Positions 1-8,551 of a DNA stretch of 31,792 nucleotides are shown piece by piece. Made by a program: the position numbers and the translations under genes. The first letter of the stretch is position 1, and each line of letters opens with the position of its first letter. The stretch lies in the NCBI GenBank assembly GCA_016715115.1, contig JADKBM010000003.1:1-31792 (forward strand). Direction: 5' to 3'. Source of the stretch: Acidobacteriota bacterium. GTDB taxonomy: Bacteria > Acidobacteriota > Blastocatellia > Pyrinomonadales > Pyrinomonadaceae. Below the pieces are notes generated by a model that saw only the letters and a program-made list of their open reading frames with translations, searched no databases and was not told where the DNA came from.

Positions 1-23
1 GAAAGCTTGGTCAAAATGGAAAA

Positions 24-103
24 TACTCGCGGCGGGGATCGAACCTTGCGACCTTTCGCTCCGGAGGCGGGAACGCTCTATCCCGGCACTGAGCTACGCG
101 AGC
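24..103 (-). tRNA. tRNA-Arg(CCG)-like gene, with irregular arms
   Basis: On the minus strand a seven-base acceptor stem (97-103 with 25-31) pairs at every position, counting one G-T. It is followed by TA, a D-stem GCTC/GAGC, and an anticodon loop CTCCGGA at 66-60 with T33 and anticodon CCG (64-62), then a TTCGATC T-loop. The span is 80 nt, about 3-4 nt longer than expected. The 5' anticodon-stem side holds two extra C residues and the T-stem has one extra A, so those arms pair poorly as written. Either this is a real tRNA-Arg with assembly indels or a decayed copy. The many indels in nearby genes favour the first. Confidence 0.6.
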
Positions 104-117
104 ACGGAGAGTCCGAT

Positions 118-353
118 GACCAAAAAGCCGGGAAAGGGAAGGGAAAAGGGAAAGGCAGAAGGCAAAAAGGGGGAAAGGGGAAAAGGCAAAAGGGGAAAGG
201 GGAAAAGGCAAAGCAAAGGGGAGGGGAAGGAAAAAGGAAGAGTGGGGCAAGGGGGAGAAAAGGCAAATAATAAAGGCAAAAGGCAAACACGAGAGGGTCC
301 AACTCCTTTCCTTGCCTTCGCCTTTTCCTTTGCTCCTTTTGTTCCTTGCCTTT
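118..353. repeat. Low-complexity purine tract followed by complementary pyrimidine tract
   Basis: From 118 to about 290 the plus strand is almost pure G/A, built from units such as GGGGAAA and GGCAAAA with an approximate seven-base period. From 300 to 353 it becomes C/T rich (CCTTTTG-like units), roughly complementary to the first part, so the two could pair as long imperfect arms. Reading frames through it are lysine/glycine or proline/phenylalanine rich and are judged non-coding. It separates the tRNA from the 3' end of the cyclophilin gene. Confidence 0.7.
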
Positions 354-1003
354 TCAATCACTTCGCTTGATCGTCGCTGACTTGATCCTGACTGCGTCGG
401 TCGCTTCACCGTTTTTCGGGACGCCCGCGATGGTCCGGACATTGTTCATACCGTCGATGACCTTGCCGAAGATCGTGTAATTCTTGTCGAACGCGGGTTC
501 GCGTTTGAGCGTGATGAAAAATTGGGAATTCGCCGAATTGACGTCGTTTCCGAGGCGCGCCGCGCCAAGAATGCCCGTGTCGTACGGGATGTCGGAAAAC
601 TCCGCCGTGACGTTCGGCTTGCCCGAATCGCCTTCCTTTCCGGGCTGCGGTTTCGCACCGACCTTGGTGTCGGCGTTTCCCGCCTGAATGACGCTCGCGT
701 TGACGCGGTGGAAGGCGATGCCGTTGTAATAGCCTTCCTTGATGGGTTCCTTGAACCGCGCGACCATCAGCGGCGCAACATTCGAGTAAAGCTCCATCTT
801 GATCGTGCCGTAGGCAGGTTCCTCCATTTCGAAGACCGCGATCTCGTTGTCGGCAACGGGGGTGACGCCCTTCTTATAATCTGGGAAGCCGTATTCGTGT
901 TTGACGGCTTCTTGTTCGTCGCCGTGTTTGTCGATTTGTCAGCGCACGCCGCTGTCAGGGCGATCGCGCAAATGACGGTTAAGACCAATGATTTCTTAAA
1001 CAT
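354..1003 (-). CDS. Cyclophilin-type peptidyl-prolyl isomerase, predicted lipoprotein (frameshifted)
   Basis: A predicted lipid-anchored cyclophilin that isomerises X-Pro bonds in exported proteins. The start ATG at 1003 opens a type II signal peptide: MFKK, a hydrophobic stretch, then a lipobox ending LTAAC. A short Thr/Asn/Lys-rich linker follows. The cyclophilin domain is then read in another frame and contains FHRV, an IQAGN segment matching the active-site glutamine region, and the conserved NSANSQFFITL block. The frame changes somewhere around 900-945, upstream of the segment HEYGFPDYKKG. The domain is intact after the shift, and similar shifts occur in neighbouring housekeeping genes, so an assembly indel is more likely than decay. 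The stop at 354 abuts the pyrimidine tract. The dtd stop lies 16 nt upstream on the same strand, so the two may be cotranscribed. Confidence 0.85.
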
Positions 1004-1019
1004 AAATTTCAAATTCTTC

Positions 1020-1466
1020 CTAAAATTGACGGTCGCTGTCAAGCAGGATCGTAACCGGGCCGTCGTTGACCAGTTCGACATCCATCATTGCCTGAAAGCG
1101 GCCGGTCTCCACTTTTATGACCTGTTTTCTTGCCTCAGCGACGAAGAACTCATAGAGCCGGTTGGCATCGTCCGGGGCCGCGGCGGCGATGAACGATGGC
1201 CGGCGTCCCGCCGCGCGTCGCCGTAAAGCGTGAACTGCGAAACGACGAGAAGTTCGCCCCCAACTTCGAGCAGGAGAGGTTCATCCGGTCCTCGTCGTCC
1301 TCAAATATCCGCAGATTCAGCGTCTTGTCGACGAGAAACAGCGCTTCAGCCTCGAATCGTCGCGCCGAAACGCCAAGCAGGACGAGGAGACCGCGACCGA
1401 TCTCTCCCGTTACCTCGCCGTCAACCGTGACCTCGCGCGCGAAACGCGCTGAACAACACACCGCAT
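1020..1466 (-). CDS. dtd: D-aminoacyl-tRNA deacylase (three frameshifts)
   Basis: Dtd hydrolyses D-amino acids from mischarged tRNAs in the cytoplasm. Reading across frames from ATG 1466 gives MRCVVQRVSRA, then EVTVDGEVTGEIGRGLLVLL and LNLRIFEDDEDRMNLS. Next come GGELLVVSQFTLYGDARR with the SQFTL motif, PSFIAAAAPDDANRLYEFF, and finally VELVNDGPVTILLDSDRQF before TAG at 1020-1022. VNDGPVT is the conserved C-terminal block of the family. The total of about 148 residues is the normal Dtd length. Three frame changes are needed: near 1433, at the five-C run 1257-1261, and near 1205. All conserved motifs survive, so indel errors are the simplest explanation. No single open frame covers the gene and automatic callers would miss it. 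It sits between two cyclophilin genes on the same strand. Confidence 0.88.
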
Positions 1467-1467
1467 T

Positions 1468-1586
1468 CGATTTTGGATTTTGGATTTTGGCTATTCCAAA
1501 TTCCAAATTCCAGATTCCAAATTCGAATTTTCACTTTTCGAAACCCAGAATCTAAAATCTAAAATCCAAAATCCAAAATCCAAACG
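1468..1586. repeat. Heptamer-phased inverted repeat arrays
   Basis: Three adjoining arrays all have a seven-base period: ATTTTGG units (about 1470-1490), ATTCCAA-like units (1494-1526) and AATCTAA then AATCCAA units (1549-1584). The first and last arrays are inverted complements and could form a stem of about 20 bp around the middle. The block lies between the ppiB stop and the dtd start. It may act as a processing or termination hairpin, which is inference. Confidence 0.8.
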
Positions 1587-1588
1587 TT

Positions 1589-2072
1589 TTAGCCTTCGAT
1601 GTAAACGTTCCATCACGACCGGCTCGACCGGTTTGTCTCCGTAGCCGGTTTCGACCTCGGCGATCGCGTTGACGACGTCCTGGCCTTCGATGACCTTGCC
1701 GAATTTCGTGTAGCTCGGGGGCAACGGATAATCGATGTGCATAATGAAAAACTGCGATCCGTTGGTGTTCGGTCCGGAATTGGCCATCGCGACCGTGCCG
1801 CGTTCGTACGAGCCGCCGTAAAGCGACGATGATTTGTTGATCTCGTCGTCAAACTTTCCGCCCCAGGCAGATTCACCGCCGTAACCCTCGCCGAGCGGGT
1901 CGCCGCCCTGAATCATAAAATTCTTGATAACGCGGTGAAAAATGACCCCGTCATAATAGTTCTTTTCCGCCAAGAGCCGAAAATTCTCGGTCGTCTTCGG
2001 CGCGTCCTCTTCAAGAAGTTCGAATTTGATCGTTCCCTTGTTCGTTTCGATAACTGCCGTTCTGTTCGCCAT
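1589..2072 (-). CDS. ppiB: Peptidyl-prolyl cis-trans isomerase, cytoplasmic cyclophilin (C-terminal frameshift)
   Basis: A single-domain cyclophilin without signal peptide, about 160 residues. It begins MANRTAVIETNKGTIKFELL and carries the active-site block FHRVIKNFMIQGGDP, with the catalytic Arg in FHRV and the Gln in QGGD. NTNGSQFFI and TKFGKVIEG follow. A Shine-Dalgarno AGGAGA lies about 8 nt upstream of the ATG at 2072. As written, the open frame continues past the expected C-terminus into the heptamer repeats, adding a nonsense tail of FGFWILDF-like residues down to 1491. Correcting one indel just after VVMER gives VYIEG and TAA at 1589-1591, the natural family end. The downstream tail should not be annotated as protein. 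The gene heads a possible operon with dtd and the lipoprotein cyclophilin. Confidence 0.92.
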
Positions 2073-2209
2073 TGATAGTCTCCTGTAATTTATGAAGTCA
2101 AAATGATTAAGGTTTGATTATAGTAACAAATTGTTCGATTTGAAACGGCGGAACTTCGTTCCGTTGACGGATAGATTCCAGCCTCGGGCTGCGGGCTTCA
2201 AGCTGTGAG
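2073..2209. promoter_or_regulatory. Intergenic region containing the ppiB ribosome-binding site
   Basis: The minus strand carries AGGAGA about 8 nt before the ppiB start. Upstream, around 2105-2135, is an AT-rich stretch that could hold the promoter; no clean -35/-10 pair is assigned. The rest is the downstream region of the HAD gene with no recognisable feature. Confidence 0.4.
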
Positions 2210-3084
2210 TCAGGGGCTTCCGGTTTCCCTCAGAATGAACCGCTCAATTGCCGCGGCGACGCCGTTTTCGTCATTGTTCGCGGTCACGAAAAACTCTTCG
2301 CGATCCTTCAACTCGGGTGACGCGTTGCCCATCACGACCGACGTTCCGGCGTATTCGAGCATTTCCAGATCGTTGAAATTGTCGCCGCAGACCATCACCT
2401 CTTCGTGCGAGAATCCGTGCGCCATCGCCAACTTGTGAACGCCGGTGGCTTTCGACGCATTCGGCGGAAGGATGTCGAGCAGCGTGAAGTCGAGATGCGG
2501 ATAAATGGTCGCCAAATATTGACCGTCTCGCCGAGTTCGTCCTCGAGCACACGCTCGAGATCGAACATCGCGCTGCAGTGTCCGGAAAAGGATACGTGGA
2601 TGACCTCGGCCGCGTCGAGCGCGTCCTCGAGGCGTTCGACGTGATGGATCGCCTCCTCGGCTTCGTCGCCGTGCAGCAGCCGCGACCAGGCGACGTACTT
2701 CTGGAGCGGGATGTTCTCGGCCGAAATGACGTCGTAGAGCAGCGTGCCTTTCCCATTCGGATCGGCCGAAATCAATGCATCGCCGCCGAAATCGCGTCCG
2801 ACGCGAAGGATCTCGCGAACGGTTTCGGTCGCGATCAGCGAAACATCGACGGTTTCGAGCGATTCGGCGAATTTGAGCATCGCGCCGTTGTGCGTCACGA
2901 TCGGGGCGTTGAAGCCGATCTCGAGCGCCACCGGACGTGCATCGCGAAAGCGTCTTCCGGTAGCGATCGTCACGAGCACGCCTTTCTCCTCGGCGCGCCG
3001 GATTGCCCGTTTGTTGGCAATCGGGATCGCCCCGCGCGAGTCAAGCAAGGTTCCGTCGAGATCGAGTGCGAGAAGTTTGATCAT
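2210..3084 (-). CDS. Cof-type HAD-IIB family hydrolase (frameshifted)
   Basis: A haloacid-dehalogenase-superfamily phosphatase of the Cof/YidA type, acting on small phosphorylated metabolites in the cytoplasm; the substrate cannot be told from sequence. Motif I is LLALDLDGTLLDSRG near the N-terminus, with nucleophile Asp in DLDGT. The motif II region is TIATGRRF and THNGA. The motif IV block CGDNFNDLEMLEYAG, with its paired acidic residues, is near the C-terminus. The IIB cap lies between. Two open frames are needed (2515-3084 and 2210-2515); they join near 2510-2520 without loss of conserved sequence and give about 290 residues, the usual length. The start at 3084 places DLDGT at residues 8-12. 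No Shine-Dalgarno is obvious. Confidence 0.88.
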
Positions 3085-3092
3085 CAGTAGTT

Positions 3093-3193
3093 AGGATAGT
3101 GCATAACGCAAAGTGCATAGTGCAAAGTCGAGAGTTCAAGATGTTTCAAGTCCGTGTCCACTATGAACTGTGCACTTAGCACTATGCACCGAG
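3093..3193. repeat. Heptamer repeats with inverted arms (AGTGCAT / ATGCACT type)
   Basis: Units AGTGCAT, AACGCAA, AGTGCAT, AGTGCAA follow each other at seven-base spacing from about 3098. Complementary units ending in ACTATGCAC occur at 3178-3190. GTGCATAGTGC and GCACTATGCAC are exact inverted complements and could form a hairpin between the HAD start and the mltG stop. The same core (TGCACTA, TGCACTT) recurs near 18.7-18.8 kb. Confidence 0.75.
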
Positions 3194-3199
3194 TCCCGC

Positions 3200-4271
3200 T
3201 CACTGCTCACCGCTGGCGCGTTTCTTCTTTCGCTGTTCTTCGAGCCAGATCTGATACGCCGCTTTGCCGCGCTCGAATTCTGCGGCCGAGGCATAAAAAT
3301 GATGCGAGCCATCGTTTTTCTCGACGTTGAGGACATAAAAAATATAGTCCGTCTGCTTCGGGTTGAGCGCCGCTTCGAGCGCCGATTCGCTGACGCTCGA
3401 GATCGGACCGGGCGGGATTCCAGAAAACTTCCGCGTATTGTACGGCGAGTTCGACTCAAGATCGCTCTTGTGGATCGTGCCGTCCCAGCGATTTTCCATT
3501 TTCGCAATGTAAACCGCGGTTTGATCGATTCCGAGCGCCATTCCTTTGCCCAGGCGATTGTAGATCACGGAGGCGACGATCTGGCGCTCGGCGTCGAATT
3601 TCGACTCGGTCTCGATCAGCGATGCGATCGTAACGACCTCATGCGGCGTCCGTCCGAGGGTCTTCGCGCGGTCGTTCCATTCCGGTTTCCAGGTCTTGCG
3701 AAACTGATCGACCATCTTCTTGATGACGTCTTTAGGCTCCGTCCCGATCGGAAAACTATAGGTGCTCGGATACATATAGCCTTCGAGATTCTTCGCGGTC
3801 GGATCGATGTCCTTGATCAGCGAGACGTCGTCCATCAAGAGGAGCACCGATTTTTCGTCCATTGGCGGGTCGACCGGGAACTTTTCCGCGACGCGTTTGG
3901 CAATATCAAAAACGCGTCCAGCCCTCGGGAATCGTCAGCTTGATCGTTCGCTCCTCGCCCTTTTCAAGTTCCTTGAGCACCTGCAGCGGGGTGATCGGCG
4001 AGGTGAACTGATAATCTCCGGCCTTGAGCTTCGAAGCGTCGCCGAAGGCTCGCAAATAGATCTTCGTCGCCGTCGGACTTGCGATGACGCCCTCGGCGGC
4101 GAGTTTGTTGACGATCTCGTTCGGCGTCGAGCCCTTCGGGATATTGATGAACTCGTTCGATCTCGAATGCTGCACCGGCTGATTGAGCGAACTGTAAAGC
4201 CACCAAGAAATTCCGCCGACGGCGATGACAGCAACGATCAATATGGCCAGAAGAACTTTGATGAGACTCAT
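3200..4271 (-). CDS. mltG: Endolytic murein transglycosylase MltG (frameshifted)
   Basis: MltG cleaves nascent glycan strands at the inner membrane and helps set their length. The N-terminus (MSLIKVLLAILIVAVIAVGG) is a single membrane anchor. A LysM-like region follows, with IPKGSTPNEIVNKL, and then the YceG catalytic domain. That domain contains GYMYPSTYSFP, VTIASLIETESK with the expected catalytic Glu, VASVIYNRL, and SPYNTR..GIPPGPISSVS. After correction the length is about 356 residues, normal for the family. A T run on the coding strand (five A on the plus strand, 3908-3912) has one base too many: removing it joins PEGWTRF to DIAKRVAEKFPVDPP and opens the whole gene. It is divergent from thpR, with 76 nt between. 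Confidence 0.92.
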
Positions 4272-4347
4272 TTCGGAGAAGATTTTAGCAGAAACGCTTT
4301 CCTAATCGTTAATCGCAAATTGTTAATGGTAAATTTGAAACGTTCGT

Positions 4348-4915
4348 ATGAAACGCATATTTCTGGCGATCGATATCTCTGACGACGCGCGCTCGGCAGC
4401 GGCCGTCTACGCGCGCGAACTGCGTTCGGAGTTTCCGGGCTTGCGGGTCGGTTGGGAACGGTCGGAAAAGCTGCATTTGACGCTGAAATTCCTCGGCGAC
4501 ACCGCCGAGCGGCAATTGGACTCGATCCGCGACACCGCGCAAAAGATCGCTGCGGAATTCCCGCCGTTCAAACTGTCGATCTGCGGAACCGGCGCGTTTC
4601 CCGATGCGAGAAATCCAAGAATTCTCTGGCTCGGAGTAAACGGTGACGTTTCAACGCTCGCCCGACTGCACGGGCGATTCGAAACGGAGTGCGAAAAACT
4701 AGGGTTTCGAAGGGAAACGCGGCGTTTCACGTCGCACCTGACGATCGGTCGGGTACGTGATCCTCGAACGGCGTCCGCGTTGGCGTCGCGGCATATTGAA
4801 AAAGTTCGAATCGGACGAGTTCGGTGTTTCCGGTGTAACGGTTTACGAGAGTCTCGTCGATTCGAACGGTTCAACTTACAAGATCGTCGAGCGATTCGGT
4901 TTCAGAACCGCCTGA
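4348..4915 (+). CDS. thpR: RNA 2',3'-cyclic phosphodiesterase (2'-5' RNA ligase family), C-terminal frameshift
   Basis: A 2H-phosphoesterase that opens 2',3'-cyclic phosphates on RNA ends. It begins MKRIFLAIDIS and shows both histidine motifs: HLTLKFLG near residue 45 and HLTIGRVRD near residue 130. These form the paired HxT active site. The corrected length is about 189 residues, as usual. At the five-A run 4799-4803 the frame must shift to give FESDEFGVSGVTVYESLV and YKIVERFGFRTA, ending at TGA 4913-4915. Without correction the frame runs on antisense to the next gene. It is convergent with the glutathione-peroxidase-like gene, only 6 nt apart. No Shine-Dalgarno is evident. Confidence 0.9.
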
Positions 4916-4921
4916 CAGTTT

Positions 4922-5503
4922 CTATTTCAGGGCTTTTTCAACAGCCGCGACGAGGGCCGGGTCGTCCGGTTTGGTCGACGGGCTGAAGCGGGCAATGACG
5001 CGCCCGTTGCCGTCGACCAGGAATTTCTCGAAGTTCCACGTGATGTCGCCACCGAAGTCCTTTTGACCGGTCAAATACCGGTAAAGCGCGTGCTGGTCGT
5101 CGCCCTTGACCGAGATCTTGGAGAACATCGGAAACGTCACCTTATACTTCAGAGTGCAGAATTCCTTGATCTCCTGTTCCGTTCCGGGTTCCTGGCCCAT
5201 AAAATTGTTGGCTGGAAAACCGAGAACGAAAAAGCCCTTGTCCTTGTATTTGTCGTAAAGGTTCTGCAACCCTTCATACTGAGGCGTCAAACCGCATTTG
5301 CTCGCGGTGTTGACGATCAACACGACCTTGTCTTTGTACTCATCCAGCTTGACCTCACGGCCGTCGATATTCTTCATCGTGAAGTCGTGGACCGACGTTT
5401 CGACCGGAGGAACGGCCGGAACCGTCCTCAAGCCGAAGGCAAAGACCGCGTATATGCCGCCGATCAATACGACGGCCAACCCTAATAACCCTTTGTTCGA
5501 CAT
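4922..5503 (-). CDS. Glutathione peroxidase-like thiol peroxidase, membrane-anchored
   Basis: A GPx-family peroxidase of 193 residues. The N-terminus has a hydrophobic segment (about residues 5-25), giving an inner-membrane anchor or signal peptide, so the catalytic domain is probably periplasmic. The thioredoxin-fold domain carries NTASKCGLTPQYEGLQ with the peroxidatic Cys, GFPANNFMGQEPGT with the catalytic Gln, and WNFEKFLV with the Trp-Asn pair. Bacterial Cys-GPx enzymes usually use thioredoxin-like reductants. The ATG at 5503 is chosen because an AGGAGT Shine-Dalgarno precedes it and it opens the signal segment; the open frame extends upstream antisense-like within the preceding gene. It lies 11 nt downstream of the SPFH gene, so cotranscription is likely. 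Confidence 0.92.
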   Translation of the reverse strand: MSNKGLLGLAVVLIGGIYAVFAFGLRTVPAVPPVETSVHDFTMKNIDGREVKLDEYKDKVVLIVNTASKCGLTPQYEGLQNLYDKYKDKGFFVLGFPANNFMGQEPGTEQEIKEFCTLKYKVTFPMFSKISVKGDDQHALYRYLTGQKDFGGDITWNFEKFLVDGNGRVIARFSPSTKPDDPALVAAVEKALK

Positions 5504-5514
5504 ATTCAATACTC

Positions 5515-6531
5515 CTACCGGTTCAGTTCGCGCGGCGACTTCGGCGGACTCGGAAGCTGTTCCTTCTTCTCGCCGGTTTCGGCGAAAACTTCCTTGAAGG
5601 CGCCGATGCTCGAGAGCATACTCGACGTTTCCACCGGCATAAAGATGACCTTCGAATTCTGCGACCGCGACATATCGCGCAAAGACTCGATGTAGCGCGC
5701 CGTGATCAGGTATTGGGCCGTTTCGGCCGCGCTTCCGATCGTTTGCGCTATCTGCGCGATCGATTGTGCTTCCGCCGTCGCGTTTCGCAGCCGCGCCTGC
5801 GCCGCACCCTCGGCTTCGAGGATCGCCGATTCCTTCAAACCTTCCGAGCGCGTGATCGCCGCCTGCTTTTCGCCTTCGGCACGCGTGATCGCCGCCTGGC
5901 GGTCGCCCTCGGCCGTCAGGATGAGCGCGCGACGGTTGCGTTCGGCGGTCATCTGCTTTTCCATCGTGATCCTCACGTCTTCCGGCGGGTTGATGTTCTT
6001 GACATCGACGCGCGTGACTTTGACGCCCCATTTGTCGGTCGCTTCGTCGAGGATCAAACGAAGTTTGTTGTTGATCTGATCGCGCGACGAGAGCGTGTGG
6101 TCGAGGTCCATCTCGCCCATCACGGAACGCATTCCGGTGATCGTCAGCTGGACGAGACCTCCGATAAGGTCGGTGACCTCGTAGACGCCCTTGATCGGAT
6201 CCGTGATCTGCCAGTAGACGACCGAGTCGACGTTGATCGTCACGTTGTCGCGCGTGATGACCGGTTGCGGAGGAAGGTCGATGTACTGTTCGCGAAGATC
6301 GATCGACGTCAATCCGGGCCGAACGTTGGTCCAGTAAACCGCGCGCGGCGACTCAAAAAACGGAACGATGATGTTCAGTCCGCTGGTCGCAAGCCGATGA
6401 AACTTGCCGAGGCGCTCAATGAGTAAAACGCTCGATTGCGGAACGATCTTGATCGTCTTCGCCGCGACGACGAGCAGTGCGAGTCCGATGAATGCCAGGA
6501 AAATAAACCCAAGGCCGATACCGATTTCCAT
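5515..6531 (-). CDS. SPFH/band 7 (stomatin-like, QmcA-type) membrane protein
   Basis: A 338-residue SPFH-family protein. An N-terminal membrane segment (about 3-25) is followed by a band 7 domain with VPQSSVLLIERLGKF, GLNIIVPF and NVTINVDSVVYWQI. A long helical region contains repeated TRAEGEKQAAITRSEGLK-like heptads, typical of coiled coil that drives ring assembly. The family forms large oligomeric membrane rings linked to protease control and membrane microdomains. A strong GGGAGG Shine-Dalgarno lies just upstream of the ATG. The gene is intact, unlike most neighbours. No NfeD partner is next to it; instead the GPx-like gene follows after 11 nt, which may suggest a shared envelope-stress role (inference). 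Confidence 0.93.
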   Translation of the reverse strand: MEIGIGLGFIFLAFIGLALLVVAAKTIKIVPQSSVLLIERLGKFHRLATSGLNIIVPFFESPRAVYWTNVRPGLTSIDLREQYIDLPPQPVITRDNVTINVDSVVYWQITDPIKGVYEVTDLIGGLVQLTITGMRSVMGEMDLDHTLSSRDQINNKLRLILDEATDKWGVKVTRVDVKNINPPEDVRITMEKQMTAERNRRALILTAEGDRQAAITRAEGEKQAAITRSEGLKESAILEAEGAAQARLRNATAEAQSIAQIAQTIGSAAETAQYLITARYIESLRDMSRSQNSKVIFMPVETSSMLSSIGAFKEVFAETGEKKEQLPSPPKSPRELNR

Positions 6532-6798
6532 AATTTCCTCCCTTTTCTAAAGTTATGTATTAAATATATCGCAGATTCGAAACGAATTGCATTTGTTTTC
6601 GGCGAAATCTCGATCGGCCGCGGCAGCCCAAAAGAATGGAAGTCATCGCCCGAAGAACGAATCCCTTCCCCGATGCCGCAGATCTTCCGCAACGAGTTAA
6701 AACATCAGACGTTTACCGACGTTCTGTCACCGGACTTCTTTTTTGAATTCAACGCTCTTCATCGAAAACCCTTTTTCGGCGTATAATCTTCGGAACTT
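6532..6798. other. Intergenic region between divergent SPFH and ilvA genes
   Basis: Holds the SPFH Shine-Dalgarno at its left edge (about 6538-6543) and an AT-rich stretch at about 6550-6575 suited to a promoter. A perfect TATAAT at 6782-6787 lies 11 nt before the ilvA ATG. If it is a real -10 box the mRNA would be nearly leaderless; no good -35 is seen at 16-18 nt. Short reading frames here look non-coding. Confidence 0.4.
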
Positions 6799-8032
6799 AT
6801 GAGCGTGAAACTTACCGACATCCAGGAAGCCCGAAAGATACTGAATGGCATTATCATCCCGACACCGATCCTCTCCGGATGAAAAGCTCTCGATCGAGAT
6901 CGGCGCGAAAGCGTTTCTCAAGGCCGAATGCCTGCAGCGCAGCGGTTCGTTCAAGATGCGCGGCGCGTACAACAAGATCTCGCGCCTTTCGGCGGAAGAA
7001 AAGGAGCGCGGCGTGATCGCCGCTTCGGCGGGGAACCACGCGCAGGGCGTGGCGATGGCGGCGCGCCTGCAGGGAATCAAGGCGACGATCGTGTTGCCGG
7101 AAGCGGCACCGCTCACAAAGGTCACGGCGACCAAAGCGCAGGGCGCGGAAGTGATCCTGAAGGGCGGAAGCTTTGACGAGGCGGTCGCCTACTCAAAGGA
7201 ACTACAAAAGGAACAAGGCTCGACATATGTGCACGCGTTCGAGGATTACAGCATCATCGCCGGACAGGGAACTATTGGCTGGGAGATCGTCGAGGACCTT
7301 CCGCAAGCGACGCTCGTCGTCGTGCCGATCGGCGGTGGCGGGATCATTTCCGGAATCGCGATCGCGGTCAAGAATCTGTTGCCGAACGTGCGCGTCGTCG
7401 GCGTACAGGCCGCGCACTGCGGCTCGGTCAACCAATCGTTAAAGGCCGGAAAGCCGATCGAATTCAAGGCCTTGCCGACGATCGCCGACGGCATCGCGGT
7501 CAAGCGTCCGGGCGAGCTGACGTTGCCGATCATCAAGGAGTATGTCGACGAGGTCGTTGAAGTTTCGGAAGAAGAGATCGCGCGCGCGATCCATCATTCG
7601 GTGACGAACAACCGGCTGGTCGTCGAGGGTGCAGGCGCGGCCGGAGTGGCGGCATTGCTCGCCGGAAAGATCAAGGTCAAGCCGGACGATGTGGTCTGCA
7701 CCGTGTTGTGCGGCGGCAACATCGACGCGAACTTGCTGACGCGCGTTCTCGAGCAGGTTCTGGTGCGCCAGGGCCGCTACATAATGCTCAAGGTGCTTGT
7801 CGCCGACCGGCCCGGAATGCTCGCGACGCTGACGAAATGCATCGCCGAAACGCGCGCCAACGTGATCGAGGTCTATCACCGACGCGCGATGTGGCTCGCG
7901 CCGCTCGGCTATGTCGGGATCGAAGCGCTCCTCGAGGTCCGCGACGACGGCCACGGAAACGACGTCGTCAGGCATCTGCAAAAGGTCGGCTATCACGTCG
8001 AACGCGAAGGCGTCGATACGTGGGAAGAATGA
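6799..8032 (+). CDS. ilvA: Threonine ammonia-lyase with C-terminal ACT domain (N-terminal frameshift)
   Basis: A PLP enzyme that deaminates threonine to 2-oxobutanoate. The start ATG at 6799 gives MSVKLTDIQEARKILNGIIIPTPIL. One frame change at about 6870-6885 then leads to SIEIGAKAFLKAECLQRSGSFKMRGAYNK, with the PLP-binding Lys in SFKMRG. The Gly-rich phosphate loop is GGGGIISG, and GGNID lies near the end of the catalytic domain. The last roughly 85 residues (YIMLKVLVADRPGMLATLTKCI onward) form an ACT domain. The overall length of about 410 residues with one ACT domain matches the catabolic/IlvA-short type rather than the 500-residue biosynthetic form. A start at 6845 is possible for the uninterrupted frame but would cut off conserved N-terminal sequence. 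Confidence 0.92.
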
Positions 8033-8036
8033 TCCG

Positions 8037-8068
8037 ATTTCGGATTGGGGATTTGGGATTTGGGATTT
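8037..8068. repeat. Short heptamer array (GGATTTG type)
   Basis: Four units of the GGATTTG type at seven-base spacing lie immediately after the ilvA stop. Confidence 0.65.
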
Positions 8069-8136
8069 CGTCAGAGTTACGCCTTCAGGCGTGAACACGT
8101 ACCCGTCAGAGTTACGCCTTCAGGCGTGAACGCGTA
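8069..8136. repeat. Two direct copies of a 33-nt hairpin-bearing repeat
   Basis: Two copies (8069-8101 and 8104-8136) differ at one base and are spaced 35 nt apart. Each contains the perfect stem-loop ACGCC-TTCA-GGCGT. They lie downstream of ilvA and could serve as terminator or mRNA-end structures, although no T tract follows. Confidence 0.8.
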
Positions 8137-8182
8137 TTCGCACACGCCACCGAAGCGCGCGAAGCACGCGCCGTATCGATAG

Positions 8183-8212
8183 CACCAGGCGCCGGCGAAG
8201 CCAAGCCTGGTG
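8183..8212. repeat. Hairpin CACCAGGC / GCCTGGTG
   Basis: A perfect 8-bp inverted repeat with a GC-rich 14-nt loop lies about 40 nt outside the left end of the IS110-type element. It resembles a dispersed palindromic unit; its role is unknown. Confidence 0.55.
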
Positions 8213-8430
8213 TTTCAACGTAAACCGATTCCAGAGCGTGTGAAACATCTATAAAGACGGTTTCGGTGTCAAGTTCGGAAGTGAACTTTGCGGTTCGCCA
8301 ATGATATTGGTGAAAGAAAGTTCGGTTCCGGTTTCAAGGTTCGTCGTCATTATCCTTATCTCCGGGGCAGTGTCAGATGTTGCTGTCCCGAGAATTGATC
8401 TGTCTTTGTCTTTGGTTTTCAATGATTTAT

Positions 8431-8551
8431 ACCCAGCAGCCGTGGCTGTGGGAATGTGGAAAAGCCGCTTTTTGGCTTTTCCAAGCGATTGTGGGAATTG
8501 AGGGAAAACGTTTTTTGTTTTTCCTCAATTTCCACATGAGCGGCATTTCCA
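8431..8551 (-). ncRNA. Candidate structured RNA of the IS110-type element (possible bridge RNA)
   Basis: This part of the 3' non-coding end has dense pairing. GTGGGAATTGAGGGAAAA (8491-8508) pairs along all 18 positions, with two G-T wobbles, with 8518-8535. TGGAAAAGCC (8457-8466) pairs perfectly with GGCTTTTCCA (8474-8483). 8457-8469 can alternatively pair with 8539-8551, enclosing the long hairpin. IS110-family elements are known to express a bridge RNA from a non-coding end. Placing it here, and on the minus strand with the transposase, is inference. A further perfect stem lies at 8731-8746. Confidence 0.4.

Noticed and set aside
11..442. Long Pro/Phe-rich and Lys/Gly-rich reading frames
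   Set aside because: They are translations of the low-complexity purine/pyrimidine tract and overlap the tRNA and the cyclophilin gene.
1491..1588. C-terminal extension of the cytoplasmic cyclophilin (FGFWILDF-rich)
   Set aside because: It is a translation of the heptamer repeats after an indel; the family's normal end and stop lie at 1589-1591 in the next frame.
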